This document shows positions 10,401 through 18,945 of a DNA stretch of 64,000 bases, one piece after another. The stretch spans positions 25,921,120-25,985,119 of the forward strand of contig JAOANR010000001.1 of the NCBI GenBank assembly GCA_030278955.1, given 5' to 3'. The notes below the pieces were generated by a model, which saw only the letters and a list, made by a program, of their open reading frames with translations, had not been told where the DNA came from and did not search any database. Made by a program: the position numbers and the translations under genes. Within the stretch, counting starts at the first letter, position 1, and the number at the start of each line of letters is the position of its first letter. The DNA is from Hygrophila difformis (taxonomy: Eukaryota > Streptophyta > Magnoliopsida > Lamiales > Acanthaceae).

Positions 10401-11392
10401 AGCTTTTAACAACATCAGAGTTGCGAGAGAAGCGTGGTGGAGCCCCTACCACTACAAAGACAAAAAATAAAAAACTTTTAAAAGACAAAGATATTGAAAA
10501 TTGTAAATGCAAAATAAAAGGAGCATGTAAACAAACTTGTAAAGAAAACATACAAATTACAGAGTTTGAAGAAGAATACATTCCTGAAACTCCAAAACTG
10601 AAAGAATTAATAAGTATAACTAGATTTAAGCCTGAAGAAACCATAACAAAATGGATTGAGAGGTTAGAAAAATCCCAAATTATTGGAGATAACATCCAGA
10701 AATATTGGGAAAAAGATGGAACAATATGTAAGCTTGAAATAATAAATCCAGAATTAAGAATCTCAACTGCAGAAATAAATCCTACAAATCTGGATATAGC
10801 AGATTTCAAAATGCATATTGATGAATTAAAAACTTTAAAAGTAATTAGAGAATCAAACTCCAAACATAGGTCTGCAGCTTTTATTGTGAGAAAACATTCT
10901 GAAATTGTAAGAGGAAAATCAAGAATGGTCATTAATTATAAAAGACTCAATGACAATACAAAAGATTTTGCTTACAACATACCAGATAAAACAGTCTTAA
11001 TAAATAGGATTCAAGACTCAAAAGTATATAGCAAATTTGACTGTAAGTCGGGATTCTGGCAAGTAAAAATGCATCCTGAGTCAGTTGAATGGACTGCATT
11101 CACATGTCCAGAAGGTTTATTTGAATGGTTAGTAATGCCATTCGGACTAAAAAATGCACCAGCTATATTTCAACAAAAAATGGATAAAATTTTCAAACCA
11201 TACCAAAAATTTGTTTTGGTATACATTGATGATATTCTAGTATTTTCAAAAAATAGTACTGAACATATGAGTCATCTTGATACAGTGTTTAGGCTATTTG
11301 AAAAACATGGAATAATCATCTCAAAGAAAAAGATGGAAATTAATAAAACTAAAATAGCATTCCTTGGGGCAGAAATTGGAAAGGAAAAATAA
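7466..11392 (+). CDS. Viral coat protein-protease-reverse transcriptase, 1308 aa (truncated by frame change)
   Basis: Domains in order: a Cys/His cluster near residues 93-115 (CQDC...CPKH), a Lys/Glu coiled coil at about 135-190, a capsid core at about 300-520, a basic stretch, a CCHC zinc knuckle CFTCGDESHLATAC near 583-596, a second Cys/His cluster (CIKC...CQIC) around 700-725 followed by a coiled coil, an aspartic protease with DTG near 859, and a reverse transcriptase from about 1090 with YIDD near 1253. It ends in an A-run at 11,387-11,391 followed by TAA. Connection-domain and RNase H sequence continues one frame over at about 11,388-12,192, so a base has been lost or the frame slips. 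Fusion of coat and polymerase without the movement protein is unusual. No other disruption in 3.9 kb. Confidence 0.9.
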   Translation: MNRQMKRFIVEKPVTDNYVRYEGKQIFHPSEDEVERIAKDIQHIYLKTRKFENFKKGKILNKREYHDRYERVFSQHVHSALTKKFKNKGILPHNCQDCKIDLDRRYSDKLKHMIHLIKCPKHSGYFENWIENYEEMIREISKLNEQKQELKDKMKRKNKEWKNNLEDVIEKEVQKRLQKIQIKEEQQADIEAHLFLKENSPEVGQSSDNILMEQYMGDHISLHSEKTNKTAKEFMNKDVVMKNTGDSLTRVPGTPFAPYQRGTEWRPGTNYTGNNSRHSITHVHPEYPYGKIQPEMITKPRGIRQPLERGYYHNPAILEVTNVSPQEWGSVIAKWKNIVVADYIKNKNDYNDTAESMYGYLETYLGEFAQSMWEVFKRDYPMDYQDLIERGPNPYNFVNKISSLITGEDGNSGHITTQMDALIHLDQMHLDDLYGTVDFLNEYVYYTGLAGGAFNQELGEKLFMKIPRPIGQEIQDTWNKMVEKNHQQYTISMRAVHVVKILKDKCTNIIAQKQLKKTDYSFCKRIYTPQRYGRPEPLRKKPKFITRKKYFIKQSNSRKPFLKQKHHVRKYNPSRNYTKKLACFTCGDESHLATACPKRKNQHSREAILTECIQQDILDVDSDVSETETIYSIVTVEENVIEEQGDDDPYELINMLANENSYNGITYKEYMMPYETEYMMREINECENHNWLFRVGTDSTPCIKCSYYPSRKLRAKCTIYHVEICQICLLKYYKIKFPEEMPITKIDDNYTFITKRIDIIERKLFDLQDIMNPKELKTKIENIEEILEEYNMLSPKNTENKGKEVPEEESNDKQNPSTEYMLAQNPEYIPVCHDPSSLTTLRVPIIFKLRELVFRTNAIIDTGCTRIIINEKLIPEHLQKNLAKPIKSELMDGRISYTTKQPISGRQIFFETNCGISEPYGVPDNSYIKDLVINADVILGLQFFLQNNGGLFITKDYIQIVEKATLAMFAPSISNAGTKLLTTSELREKRGGAPTTTKTKNKKLLKDKDIENCKCKIKGACKQTCKENIQITEFEEEYIPETPKLKELISITRFKPEETITKWIERLEKSQIIGDNIQKYWEKDGTICKLEIINPELRISTAEINPTNLDIADFKMHIDELKTLKVIRESNSKHRSAAFIVRKHSEIVRGKSRMVINYKRLNDNTKDFAYNIPDKTVLINRIQDSKVYSKFDCKSGFWQVKMHPESVEWTAFTCPEGLFEWLVMPFGLKNAPAIFQQKMDKIFKPYQKFVLVYIDDILVFSKNSTEHMSHLDTVFRLFEKHGIIISKKKMEINKTKIAFLGAEIGKEK

Positions 11393-11439
11393 AACTCCAA
11401 GATCATATTGCTAAAAAGGCTATTGAATTCCCTGATAAA

Positions 11440-12192
11440 ATGGAAGATACAAAACTATTACAACAATTTTTGGGATTGGTTAATTATGCTAGACCATACA
11501 TTAAAAACTTATCCTCATTAACAGGATCATTATATAATAAACTGGGAAAAAATGGTCAAAGGTATTTTAACCAAGAAGATATAAAAAATGTACAAAAAAT
11601 TAAAGAAGCATTAAAAACACTTCCAGAATTGATATTGCCAGAAGATAGTGATTATCTTATTGTGCAAACTGATGGATCACATGAAGGATGGGGAGCTATC
11701 CTTTTGCGAAAAAAGGATGTCTACTCACCTAAAAGTAAAGAAGAAATTTGCCAATATGCATCAGGAAAATACAGAGAAAAGGGTAACCTTTCCTCGATTG
11801 ATGCAGAACTATTAGCAATAAAGTACGCACTTGATAAATTTGAACTGTTTTTAACAGGAAAACCAGGATTCACAGTAAGAACTGATTGTGAAGCCATAGT
11901 AAAATTTCATAGCCAACTCCAAGAAAAAAGATCAATGTCTAGGAGAAGGTGGTTGAATTTTACAGATGTTATTAGTCAGAAGGGCTACAAAATAAAATTT
12001 GAACATATTAAAGGAGAAGATAACAAAATTGCTGATATACTATCTAGAATTCTGATTAAAGAAAGGGAAAAACCATTATATGACACTGAATTTAAAAACG
12101 AATCAATTGATAATTATGATGAAAATGATGAGGAAAAATTTAAACTAAAATGGGATCAATTTTACAGGGAGGATTGGAATATTGAGAATTGA
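11440..12192 (+). CDS. Viral RNase H segment, 250 aa, out of frame with RT
   Basis: C-terminal part of the viral replicase. It begins in the RT connection region (QQFLGLVNYARPYI) and contains RNase H with the acidic residues in place: QTDGS near residue 75, SSIDAE near 120, RTDCE near 147, and a late Asp in DNKIADILSR near 197. The first ATG lies inside the domain, so this is not a natural N-terminus. The segment is in the -1 frame relative to the preceding 1308-codon ORF and open from about 11,388. The likely cause is a one-base deletion in the A-run near 11,390; polymerase or ribosomal slippage there is a weaker alternative. Confidence 0.85.
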   Translation: MEDTKLLQQFLGLVNYARPYIKNLSSLTGSLYNKLGKNGQRYFNQEDIKNVQKIKEALKTLPELILPEDSDYLIVQTDGSHEGWGAILLRKKDVYSPKSKEEICQYASGKYREKGNLSSIDAELLAIKYALDKFELFLTGKPGFTVRTDCEAIVKFHSQLQEKRSMSRRRWLNFTDVISQKGYKIKFEHIKGEDNKIADILSRILIKEREKPLYDTEFKNESIDNYDENDEEKFKLKWDQFYREDWNIEN

Positions 12193-12235
12193 ATAATATT
12201 GTTACAGGAATGGCAGAAAACTCCCAGAAAACTCT

Positions 12236-13654
12236 TTGAAAATCAGCAATGAAAATGGAGTAAAAACCACAGGGATGGTGAAAACCCCAGAGGGATATTA
12301 CACAATCCCTTCTAAAACCAGCATCCCAGAAGGGAAGAAAAAAGATAAACTCCCAGAAAAAGGAGTGAAAATCTGCTTTGGCAAAAGAGCAGAAACAGGC
12401 AATAATGTAGAATTAATCTTATTTGATAACATGAAGTACAGGCCTATCACAGGGTTGAACTACACAGAGGAACAGATCTACCTTTGTGATAACATCTGGA
12501 GAGCATCATTTGACAAAAACAACAGCAGGTATATTGTTACTTGTCTCTCTGCTTTAAGCATGTATTTCCAGAAATTCAATAACATAAAACCATTTTTATA
12601 TTATGTAATCTATGAAGGTTATAAAAAAGGAATTTATGATAAAAATGATATTTTACCTCTTAATGAAGATAATGAAAAACCTCTTCATAAAGGATTTTAT
12701 GACATAATGTCTGCAATTCAATTTGCAAAAACCATAATGGGCCCAGATTTCTTTGTAAGCCCAAGTTTGAAAAACATTGTTGATGGTTTGAGGCCAAAAA
12801 CCCAAAATCCTACAGGCCCAGTCCAATATTCAATTGGACATTCTTCTAAAACCCACATTGTGTTTTGTGACCATTGTGAAAAAATGGCCAAGGAAGTCTG
12901 TAAATATGAAGCCCAAAAGGCCGAATGGTTACAGAATTTTGAAAACCAAAAAATGAAAACCCTTGAAGCAGAGGCCCAGATTGAAACCCTCACCAAGAAA
13001 CTTGAAATCCTTCAAAACCAAAATGAGAAATTAACCTCAAAAATTGTGTCCCTCACACTAAAAACACCAAAGCCAGAAGAAAAACCAGTCTACGGTCCAG
13101 AACCCAAACCCACCAGTTCTTTGACTGCAGTAGAATTGGCAAAAGCCTGGATGCAGCAAAACCAGGAAAATTCAACTCCTGAGATCTTTAAGGATCAAAA
13201 GTTTGAATCTAGTCCGTCTCAAACGGCAGACGGTAAAGACGAATCAAGTCCGTTGATAGCTGATGCTTTGCTAAAAAGCATAAGTTCAGATAATTTTGAA
13301 CCAAACCAGGGAAGTTCTAACCCTGAGGTCTTTGAGGACCAAAATGTTGAACTAAGCCCATCTAGTCCGGTAGATGGTAAAAGCACATTAATTCCGGTTA
13401 TGGCTGGTAGTTTGCCAAAAACTATGAGTCCAGTACAGACTGGAAAATTTGAGAACCTCAGTGAAGAAGAAATTCTTCATAAGCTTGAAATGGAATTAAA
13501 GCCTACTTTTGCTGAAGCAATGGCAACCAGAAAAAATGGAAGGTTTAGTGCACTGGTAGCACTAAAGAAAAATGAAGCAAAATTCCAGGCCAATAAAATC
13601 ATAAAAAATCAGAAAAAAGAAAGTGGCGGACCCCACAATGATGAAGAGTACTAA
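12236..13654 (+). CDS. Viral transactivator/viroplasmin-like protein, 472 aa
   Basis: Last large ORF before the promoter, the position of the caulimovirid translation transactivator / inclusion-body protein that allows reinitiation on polycistronic RNA. Near residues 118-165 the pattern YYVIYEGYKKGIYD...GFYDIMSAIQFAK resembles the viroplasmin/RNase-H-like N-domain motif. A Cys/His pair (CDHCEK) near 205 and a coiled coil at about 220-275 follow. After that come an acidic Ser/Pro-rich region with an imperfect internal duplication (ENSTPEIFKDQ / GSSNPEVFEDQ, about 314 and 365) and a basic C-terminus. Codon use is less A-rich than in the polymerase. Intact. The assignment rests on position and one motif. 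Confidence 0.7.
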   Translation: MKISNENGVKTTGMVKTPEGYYTIPSKTSIPEGKKKDKLPEKGVKICFGKRAETGNNVELILFDNMKYRPITGLNYTEEQIYLCDNIWRASFDKNNSRYIVTCLSALSMYFQKFNNIKPFLYYVIYEGYKKGIYDKNDILPLNEDNEKPLHKGFYDIMSAIQFAKTIMGPDFFVSPSLKNIVDGLRPKTQNPTGPVQYSIGHSSKTHIVFCDHCEKMAKEVCKYEAQKAEWLQNFENQKMKTLEAEAQIETLTKKLEILQNQNEKLTSKIVSLTLKTPKPEEKPVYGPEPKPTSSLTAVELAKAWMQQNQENSTPEIFKDQKFESSPSQTADGKDESSPLIADALLKSISSDNFEPNQGSSNPEVFEDQNVELSPSSPVDGKSTLIPVMAGSLPKTMSPVQTGKFENLSEEEILHKLEMELKPTFAEAMATRKNGRFSALVALKKNEAKFQANKIIKNQKKESGGPHNDEEY

Positions 13655-13992
13655 GGGAGCCACGCAGAAATGAGCTGGAATTCACAATAAATACCAGCAT
13701 GTGAAGGAAGGAATCCTGAAAAGAAAAAAGTCAAGAAGAAAACAAAATGCTAGTGGAGCCAAAAGCACCACTAACCATGTGAAAGAAGGAATCCGAGGCG
13801 GATAAAACCAAAAGGCAGACAAGAGCCATGTGACTCTTGGAAAACCACGTTAATGGGCACTAGGCCCCTCATTATTATATTGTTGCATTATTGTACTAGT
13901 TGTTTGATTTTTCATCCGAACCTTATCGGATAACTTTGCCACTTGGCACGTTTTTATTGGTTGTTGTGGATTACTTAGATGACATTCCCATC
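13655..13992 (+). promoter_or_regulatory. Viral intergenic / upstream promoter region
   Basis: Non-coding region between the transactivator ORF and the TATA box. It contains imperfect direct repeats of about 20 bp (CATGTGAAGGAAGGAATCC near 13,700 and CATGTGAAAGAAGGAATCC near 13,777) that could be cis elements. No gene. Confidence 0.55.
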
Positions 13993-14000
13993 TATAAATA
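13993..14000 (+). promoter_or_regulatory. TATA box of viral pregenomic RNA promoter
   Basis: TATAAATA followed by GAGGGATG. A pyrimidine-rich CACACACACTCAC stretch about 30 bp downstream (14,022-14,034) is the likely start region. The position after the transactivator ORF corresponds to the 35S-type promoter of caulimovirids. Confidence 0.75.
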
Positions 14001-14029
14001 GAGGGATGGTCTTCACTTGTAACACACAC

Positions 14030-14797
14030 ACTCACTTCTTAGCTCTCTAGCTCTCTAAGGTTTTTGAGACTGCACTCTTGCTACTCTCGAAAGCTCTTTC
14101 TCTCTCCTCTTGTATTCCCAACCCTTTCAGTAATAAAATTTCAGTTTGTAAAGAAAGACCAGGTGTGGATTGCTTCCTCTTTTCTTTACTTTCTGAAATA
14201 CAGGGGCCCGTCTGAACGGGAAAGCCTCTCCTCTCTCAAGGTATGGGTTAGTTTATGATTTATGTTATGGTATGATTGTTCTATGTATGGACGATAATGT
14301 TATAAACATAAATATGTGACCTTTTAAAACTTAATTGATGAGATATGCCATTAGGGAAGTAAGATAAAAATTTAAATGGCTTTATGCCATAAAAGCTGTA
14401 AGAAAGACTCGTTAGGGGAACCACAATTCAGGGATGTTTGTTAAACATAATGGTGTTTTGTTACTGTTGTCCCTTTTGATTTGCCCCTTAGACCCCCTGC
14501 TTACATTTCAGATCTAGGTCTGGATAATGCTAATTTGAATTTGAAACCCGAAACAGGCCCAGAAAAATATCTCATCAGTGACAGTAATAAGAGGATTGCG
14601 GACTTAATGTTTATGATAATATTTCCATAACAAAGGACAATCGGACCCATAACACATAATCAGAAATTTAACACGACCAAGAGAACAATAGGAGATGGCA
14701 AGTACCTAGTAAGACATCACGACATATAAGTTTTTCGCGTGCAAAAAATCAGTGTTTTAAAACCTTTTGAAATAATTAATATCTTTTTTCAAAACAA
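14030..14797 (+). other. Viral transcript leader
   Basis: About 770 nt from the presumed start to the first downstream ORF. It includes short upstream ATG frames (for example 14,064-14,258), as expected for a shunt-type caulimovirid leader. I could not confirm the large leader hairpin by eye. No primer-binding site lies in this stretch; the only one is at 5,350. Confidence 0.55.
14132..14137 (+). terminator. Viral polyadenylation signal
   Basis: AATAAA about 100 nt after the presumed transcript start, followed by a T/G-rich stretch (CAGTTTGTAAAG). In caulimovirids a poly(A) signal just after the start yields a terminally redundant transcript after one round of the circle. Confidence 0.65.
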
Positions 14798-15205
14798 ATG
14801 GAGAATATGATTAAAACTGCTGAAAACCCTAAAACAGAATCTTTTAAAAACACAGAAACAAGGTTTGTTATTGTACCTTACCCGAAAACATACTTTTTAT
14901 GCCAAGAATGTGAAAATTGGCTTATCAGACTGACGAATAAACAAAATCAAATAAACCAGGTTTGCAGGGAACAAAGATTGTTTGAAAATATTATAAACTG
15001 GAAAGTAACTAAAGAAGTTGAATTTCTAAAAAATGAAATAGAAATTCTAGAAAACAGATATCAAAAGCACACAAGAATCTATAAGGTTTTAGAAAAACTA
15101 AGAGATAACCATATAGAAAAATGTGAAAACCATTTTATAATATGTGAACTTGAAGAAAAAATATGGAAAAAATTACAAGAAGAACATTTAGCAAGAAATA
15201 ACTAA
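14798..15205 (+). CDS. Small viral ORF d, 135 aa, CxxC plus coiled coil
   Basis: First substantial ORF after the leader. Residues 33-45 contain FLCQECENW, a CxxC pair after a hydrophobic strand. Residues 60-130 are a Lys/Glu coiled coil with two further Cys (KCENHF, ICELEE). The codon bias and protein style match the viral ORFs and not host genes. It is not a copy of ORF a, so the insert is not a tandem repeat of the genome. Function unknown. In circular order it lies between promoter and primer site. Confidence 0.6.
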   Translation: MENMIKTAENPKTESFKNTETRFVIVPYPKTYFLCQECENWLIRLTNKQNQINQVCREQRLFENIINWKVTKEVEFLKNEIEILENRYQKHTRIYKVLEKLRDNHIEKCENHFIICELEEKIWKKLQEEHLARNN

Positions 15206-15212
15206 TTTGAAA

Positions 15213-15527
15213 ATGGAAGCACAAATACTTTTTGATATTTGTCCAGAATGTGGAAAACTTGGAGAAACCATGTGGAAAACAGAAAAAGAAATAAAAGACC
15301 TTAAAGATTCAATTATAAGGTTAAAAGAATATAAAGAAGATGAAGAAGAAGAAGTACAAGAACTCATATATGGATTAAACCATGATGAAGAAATAAATAT
15401 CATTCGTAATTCAATACACAGATATGAAGAAGTGATTAGTTACCAATCAACAGACCTCGAAACAAAAATAGAGGAGTTAAACACTTCCAAAACAAACTTT
15501 ATTAATCATATCAAAAATCAACATTAA
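15213..15527 (+). CDS. Small viral ORF e, 104 aa, CPEC plus coiled coil
   Basis: The ATG at 15,213 follows the stop of ORF d by 7 nt. Near the N-terminus is FDICPECGKLG, a CxxC pair in the same place as in ORF d, followed by Lys/Glu-rich helices (about residues 25-95). The shared CxxC-then-coiled-coil design with ORF d suggests duplication and divergence. Function unknown. Intact, ending in His-stop just 2 nt before the next ATG. Confidence 0.6.
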   Translation: MEAQILFDICPECGKLGETMWKTEKEIKDLKDSIIRLKEYKEDEEEEVQELIYGLNHDEEINIIRNSIHRYEEVISYQSTDLETKIEELNTSKTNFINHIKNQH

Positions 15528-15529
15528 AA

Positions 15530-15783
15530 ATGACTTATAAAACAATAAGAGATTTTAGCAAAAGGGAAAAAATTGCGATTGAAAGATATCGCATTAAAAA
15601 GAAATTATTAGAATACAACTAGAATCAAAAATAGAATGTCTACAACTCTTAAACAAGAAAGGTCTCATAGAAGAACTAATGGATGTAACCTTGTGGCTTA
15701 ACCGAGAGGCCAGAAAATTGAGAAACTGGGAAAGCAACTTAGACCAAGAAAGAAAAGAAAAGCAAGTTAATTATACTGGTTAA
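15530..15783 (+). pseudogene. Small viral ORF f, frame-broken
   Basis: The ATG at 15,530 directly follows ORF e (TAAAAATG). A 30-codon frame ends at TAG 15,620-15,622. Helical Glu/Lys/Leu-rich coding of the same style continues in the -1 frame to TAA 15,781-15,783. The simplest reading is one small coiled-coil ORF of about 85 codons broken by an indel near its middle. Function unknown. Confidence 0.5.
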
Positions 15784-16172
15784 TCACAAAAAAAAAAAAA
15801 AAATTAAATTAAAACTGCTCAAATATCCAGAAAAGATATTGAATTTTAGCACAAAAGTACTAAAATCAGAACAATATGTATAGAACAGGTAAAACAAATG
15901 TACTGAACTTAACCAGGGGTATATTTGTCAATCCGACACTCTCTCCCCACCATGAAAGCGACATCAGGTACCTAAAAGGAATAAAAATTCCTATAGGTAC
16001 TGAACAAGTAAGAAATGATGGATGGGAGGTATTTTTCTGTAACTTGCCCTATACTTCATGTATATGAGATTTTTAGTTAGACTCTCTATGAAATTTTGTA
16101 TAATATCCACCTCACTTTCTTCCATGATAATTTTTTATCTAAATATTAGTATAATGTAATGTCATTATATAA
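15784..16172. other. Right edge of viral insert / junction region
   Basis: Begins with an A-tract of about 16 nt, then A-rich sequence. A 63-codon frame at 15,876-16,067 has no recognisable domain. The virus-host junction is probably within this stretch but no target duplication was identified. Confidence 0.4.
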
Positions 16173-16174
16173 TA

Positions 16175-16364
16175 CTCCCTCCGTCCCACCCAAAGTGTCT
16201 TGTTACTGTTGGGCACGAGAATTAAGGTAAAGTTGGTTTGTGAGTATATGGTGGGGTCCACCTAGTTGTTGGAGGGGAAAATTATTTCTTTTTATAGAAA
16301 GAAGACATTTGTAATGGGACATCCAAAAATAGTAAGTAGGACATTTGGAATGGGACAGAGGGAG
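16175..16364. mobile_element. Stowaway MITE, 190 bp
   Basis: Inverted ends CTCCCTCCGTCCCACC and GGGACAGAGGGAG with TA on both sides (16,173-16,174 and 16,365-16,366). Classic Stowaway (Tc1/mariner) terminus. No coding capacity. Confidence 0.9.
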
Positions 16365-16366
16365 TA

Positions 16367-18163
16367 TTTAGTTTGAATAATCAACGGGCCAATATACATA
16401 TATTTGAATCCTCAAGGCCATGGGCGACCAAATGAGATATGGGACCATTATGGCAAGGAAAAGCACTCATGAAAAATAAAAATATAAGCATCGAGATGAT
16501 TGAGTGTCTCTATATACTACTTGAACTATGCGAGGATGAGGATAGTAAAAAAAAAACATTTTAAACAGTAAATAGAGACCAGTAAAGAACTGTGATTAAT
16601 TATCATATCAGCCTAATAATGATTAATTATTACCTGTGAAGAAAATAGGCCAAGGCATAAAAAGGTTAAACTTGCAATCACACTTAAAGAAATCACATAG
16701 ACCGTTGTTAAAGCCTATCTAATAAAACCGTAACCAACTTAATACAAAAAACTCAACAGACCCAAATTGGGATATGGTAAAACGGAGAAGATAACTTGTG
16801 TATGCAAGGACTTTGGCTTTCTTACAACATTAATAACAATTTTACACCCTCGTAGACCATGATTTTAACTTGAATACAGTTTGAATCCCATAGACAATCC
16901 ATTTCAAACATCTGAATTCAGTTTGAATTCAAATTTAAATGTGAGCTCAATAAAATAATCATAATGATATGTAAACAGTCAGAATTGTCACAATAACTTT
17001 GGAAGCTATTTAAAATTTTATACTGACGAACCGTTTTATCATAAACTAAAATATAAAAAATTTATAAATTAGGAATGACCGACTATGTATGAACCTCAGA
17101 TCTCAACCTAGATATGATTGCAGGTGTAACACTGAAGCACATAAGTCAATCCAAAACAAATTTTATCAATGCGGATCCTTGAAACATAAATATTTCTCAT
17201 TCACATACTAATCAGTAAATAATTAGTAAATTATAAATACTCTAATATTAAAAGTTAAATCATGTAGTTAAGGGTTCCGACAGATTCACATGTACATTTA
17301 TGAATGCCCTTTACAAAAAAGTATTTCATGAAAAATAAAATATTCATGTTCACTTCCTAACCCTGAACAATTTAAATTTTTTAGATTCCCATGTCAATCC
17401 TCATTTTTGAGATATATATTTTTCTATCAAGTATAAGGAGAAATTGAGCGCTTAAATTGATCAGGACTCAGGAGTAGACATTTAAACGTGGCGATAGTTT
17501 TTTTTTTTTCAAAAAAAAAAAAAAGAAAACAACTCTAGTCCTATTTTAGAGATACCTAAACATGGCTCAAAGTGATATACCATTACTTGGTAGTAATAAT
17601 GTGCATTGTCGCTGTGAAAATAATGTCCCTCCTCAATCACAAGATTATACTATAATTTATAGAATAATTTAAAATATAACTTATGTGAATATATTATAGA
17701 ATTTACTGTATATATATTATAACATATTAATTAGTAAATAAATGAAAAAAAATTATTGAACATAATGTAATGAATAAATTATTAGAATTTTATATTTACC
17801 ATACGTTATACGCTACTTGTATTCATTTTTTTTTTAAAAAAAAAAAGCAACAAAAAAGAAGGTATATAAGAGTTCATTGAATAAATAAGTCATACCGATA
17901 TTAAGACATTTGGCCAAAAGAACATAAAATTAGGAGTATATGTACATCTACACATAACATAATTTTATACTCCAAAGCTTCCACCAAAAGCTTTTATAAA
18001 TAACACAAACCCCATTTTTAATTTTTTAGAGTAATATTGATTACAATTTTATTGGAACTTGCACATCTCTCTTTTCCATTTTGAATATTTTATTCAAACT
18101 TTCAGAAATTAGATATAATAATGATATGGGATTCCGGTGCAAAGCTTCTACCAAAAGCTACTA
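16367..18163. other. Gene-free AT-rich DNA
   Basis: No coding region recognised. The last 350 bp (about 17,800-18,110) resembles the repeat at about 2,490-2,760. Poly-A/T runs at about 17,500 and 17,825. Confidence 0.5.
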
Positions 18164-18427
18164 CTCCCTCCATTTCTTTTTAATGATGGTTTTGGATCAA
18201 ATTGCACAAACCAAGGAGTGTAATAATTACTTTAGACATTTACGTTTGTTGTCCATCATTATGGTGGTTTGGAGTAGGGATTGGTTAATTTTAAAAAAAA
18301 ATATGAGATAATGCACAATATTCTAGACAAATCATTAATGAAGATAGAATGGTAATATTGAAAAATGACAACTATTTTGCTATAATTTTTTATTTCTAAA
18401 AAGACAACTAATAAGGAATGGAGTGAG
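18164..18427. mobile_element. Stowaway MITE, 264 bp
   Basis: Ends CTCCCTCCATTTC and GGAATGGAGTGAG, flanked by TA (18,162-18,163; 18,428-18,429). Inverted ends pair imperfectly, so it is an older copy. Confidence 0.8.
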
Positions 18428-18685
18428 TATAAAATAATGCGGGCCTAATTTTTTAAATTACTCCAGATTAATTAATTAAGTATATACATTTGCAATTAAT
18501 GTCATTTGCAATTAAGATATTTTATCTCAGTGAACTAATAAAGCCATAAAATTTATGAAATTTCATTAATTAAACATTAGACAACCAACGCTATAAAATT
18601 GAAAAAAATATCATTCATTAAAGATTGACAAACAATAAGGTAAACTATTGACTAAAAGTGAATTACATGAAAATTATATTGTATA

Positions 18686-18945
18686 TTAAGCAGCATCAGA
18701 ATATTCGCACATCGTTGTGAAGAAAGGGTGTTCAAGAGCATCCCGAGCAGACAACTGTTATGATGGATCATATTTGAGAAGCCCGTGTAAATTGTAATAG
18801 GTGAATTAGGACGCTCTGAGTGGTCTACAGGTTGCATGATCATGTTTTGTAGCCTTAGCAACTTCACCACAGCCCTAATATTCTCCATCATAGCAAGGTG
18901 CTCCAAATACTCGTGTGTGTGGAACAATGCTTCACCGTATGATGT
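18686..18945 (-). pseudogene. LAMMER/AFC-type kinase C-terminal pseudogene
   Basis: On the minus strand, one frame reads EALFHTHEYLEHLAMME, then VVKLLRLQNMIMQPVDHSE. A second frame reads GLLKYDPS, a stop, then QLSARDALEHPFFTTM and a final stop at 18,686-18,688. These match in order the end of the catalytic domain of plant AFC (LAMMER, CLK-like) kinases: the HTxExLEHLAMME motif, the LPRLQNLIMQ-VDHS region and the YDPSxRLxAxxALxHPFF motif. About 40 residues between the first two blocks are missing, the frame changes and an in-frame stop is present. It is therefore a degenerate fragment, not a working gene. The rest of the kinase was not recognised nearby. Confidence 0.65.

Larger units (their letters stand above)
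5350..15783 (+). mobile_element. Endogenous caulimovirid (plant pararetrovirus), near full length
   Basis: The segment carries every caulimovirid hallmark in one orientation: a Met-tRNA-like primer site, a 30K-type movement protein, a coat region with a CCHC knuckle, an aspartic protease (DTG), a reverse transcriptase (YIDD), RNase H, a viroplasmin-like ORF, a TATA promoter and a poly(A) signal. It has no LTRs. The A-rich codon use is uniform and differs from neighbouring host genes. It starts at the primer site and ends after three more ORFs, so the circular genome appears to have been opened near the primer-site discontinuity and integrated once. Length is about 10.4 kb, large for the family. 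The main damage is a single-base frame change between RT and RNase H and one in the last small ORF. Genus not assigned: the separate movement protein, fused coat-polymerase and long set of small ORFs do not match a genus I know well. Confidence 0.9.

Noticed and set aside
9712..10932. Minus-strand open frames of 163 and 199 codons inside the viral polymerase
   Set aside because: They mirror A-rich coding on the plus strand (few stops in antisense), have hydrophobic low-complexity content and no domains.
11375..11395. Programmed -1 frameshift between RT and RNase H
   Set aside because: The A-run is not a canonical slippery heptamer in frame and caulimovirids are not known to use one here; mutation is simpler. 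Kept as an item to check.
14798..15783. A second, tandem partial copy of the virus after the promoter
   Set aside because: ORFs d-f do not align with ORFs a-c and no second primer site is present, so this is unique sequence of the same genome.
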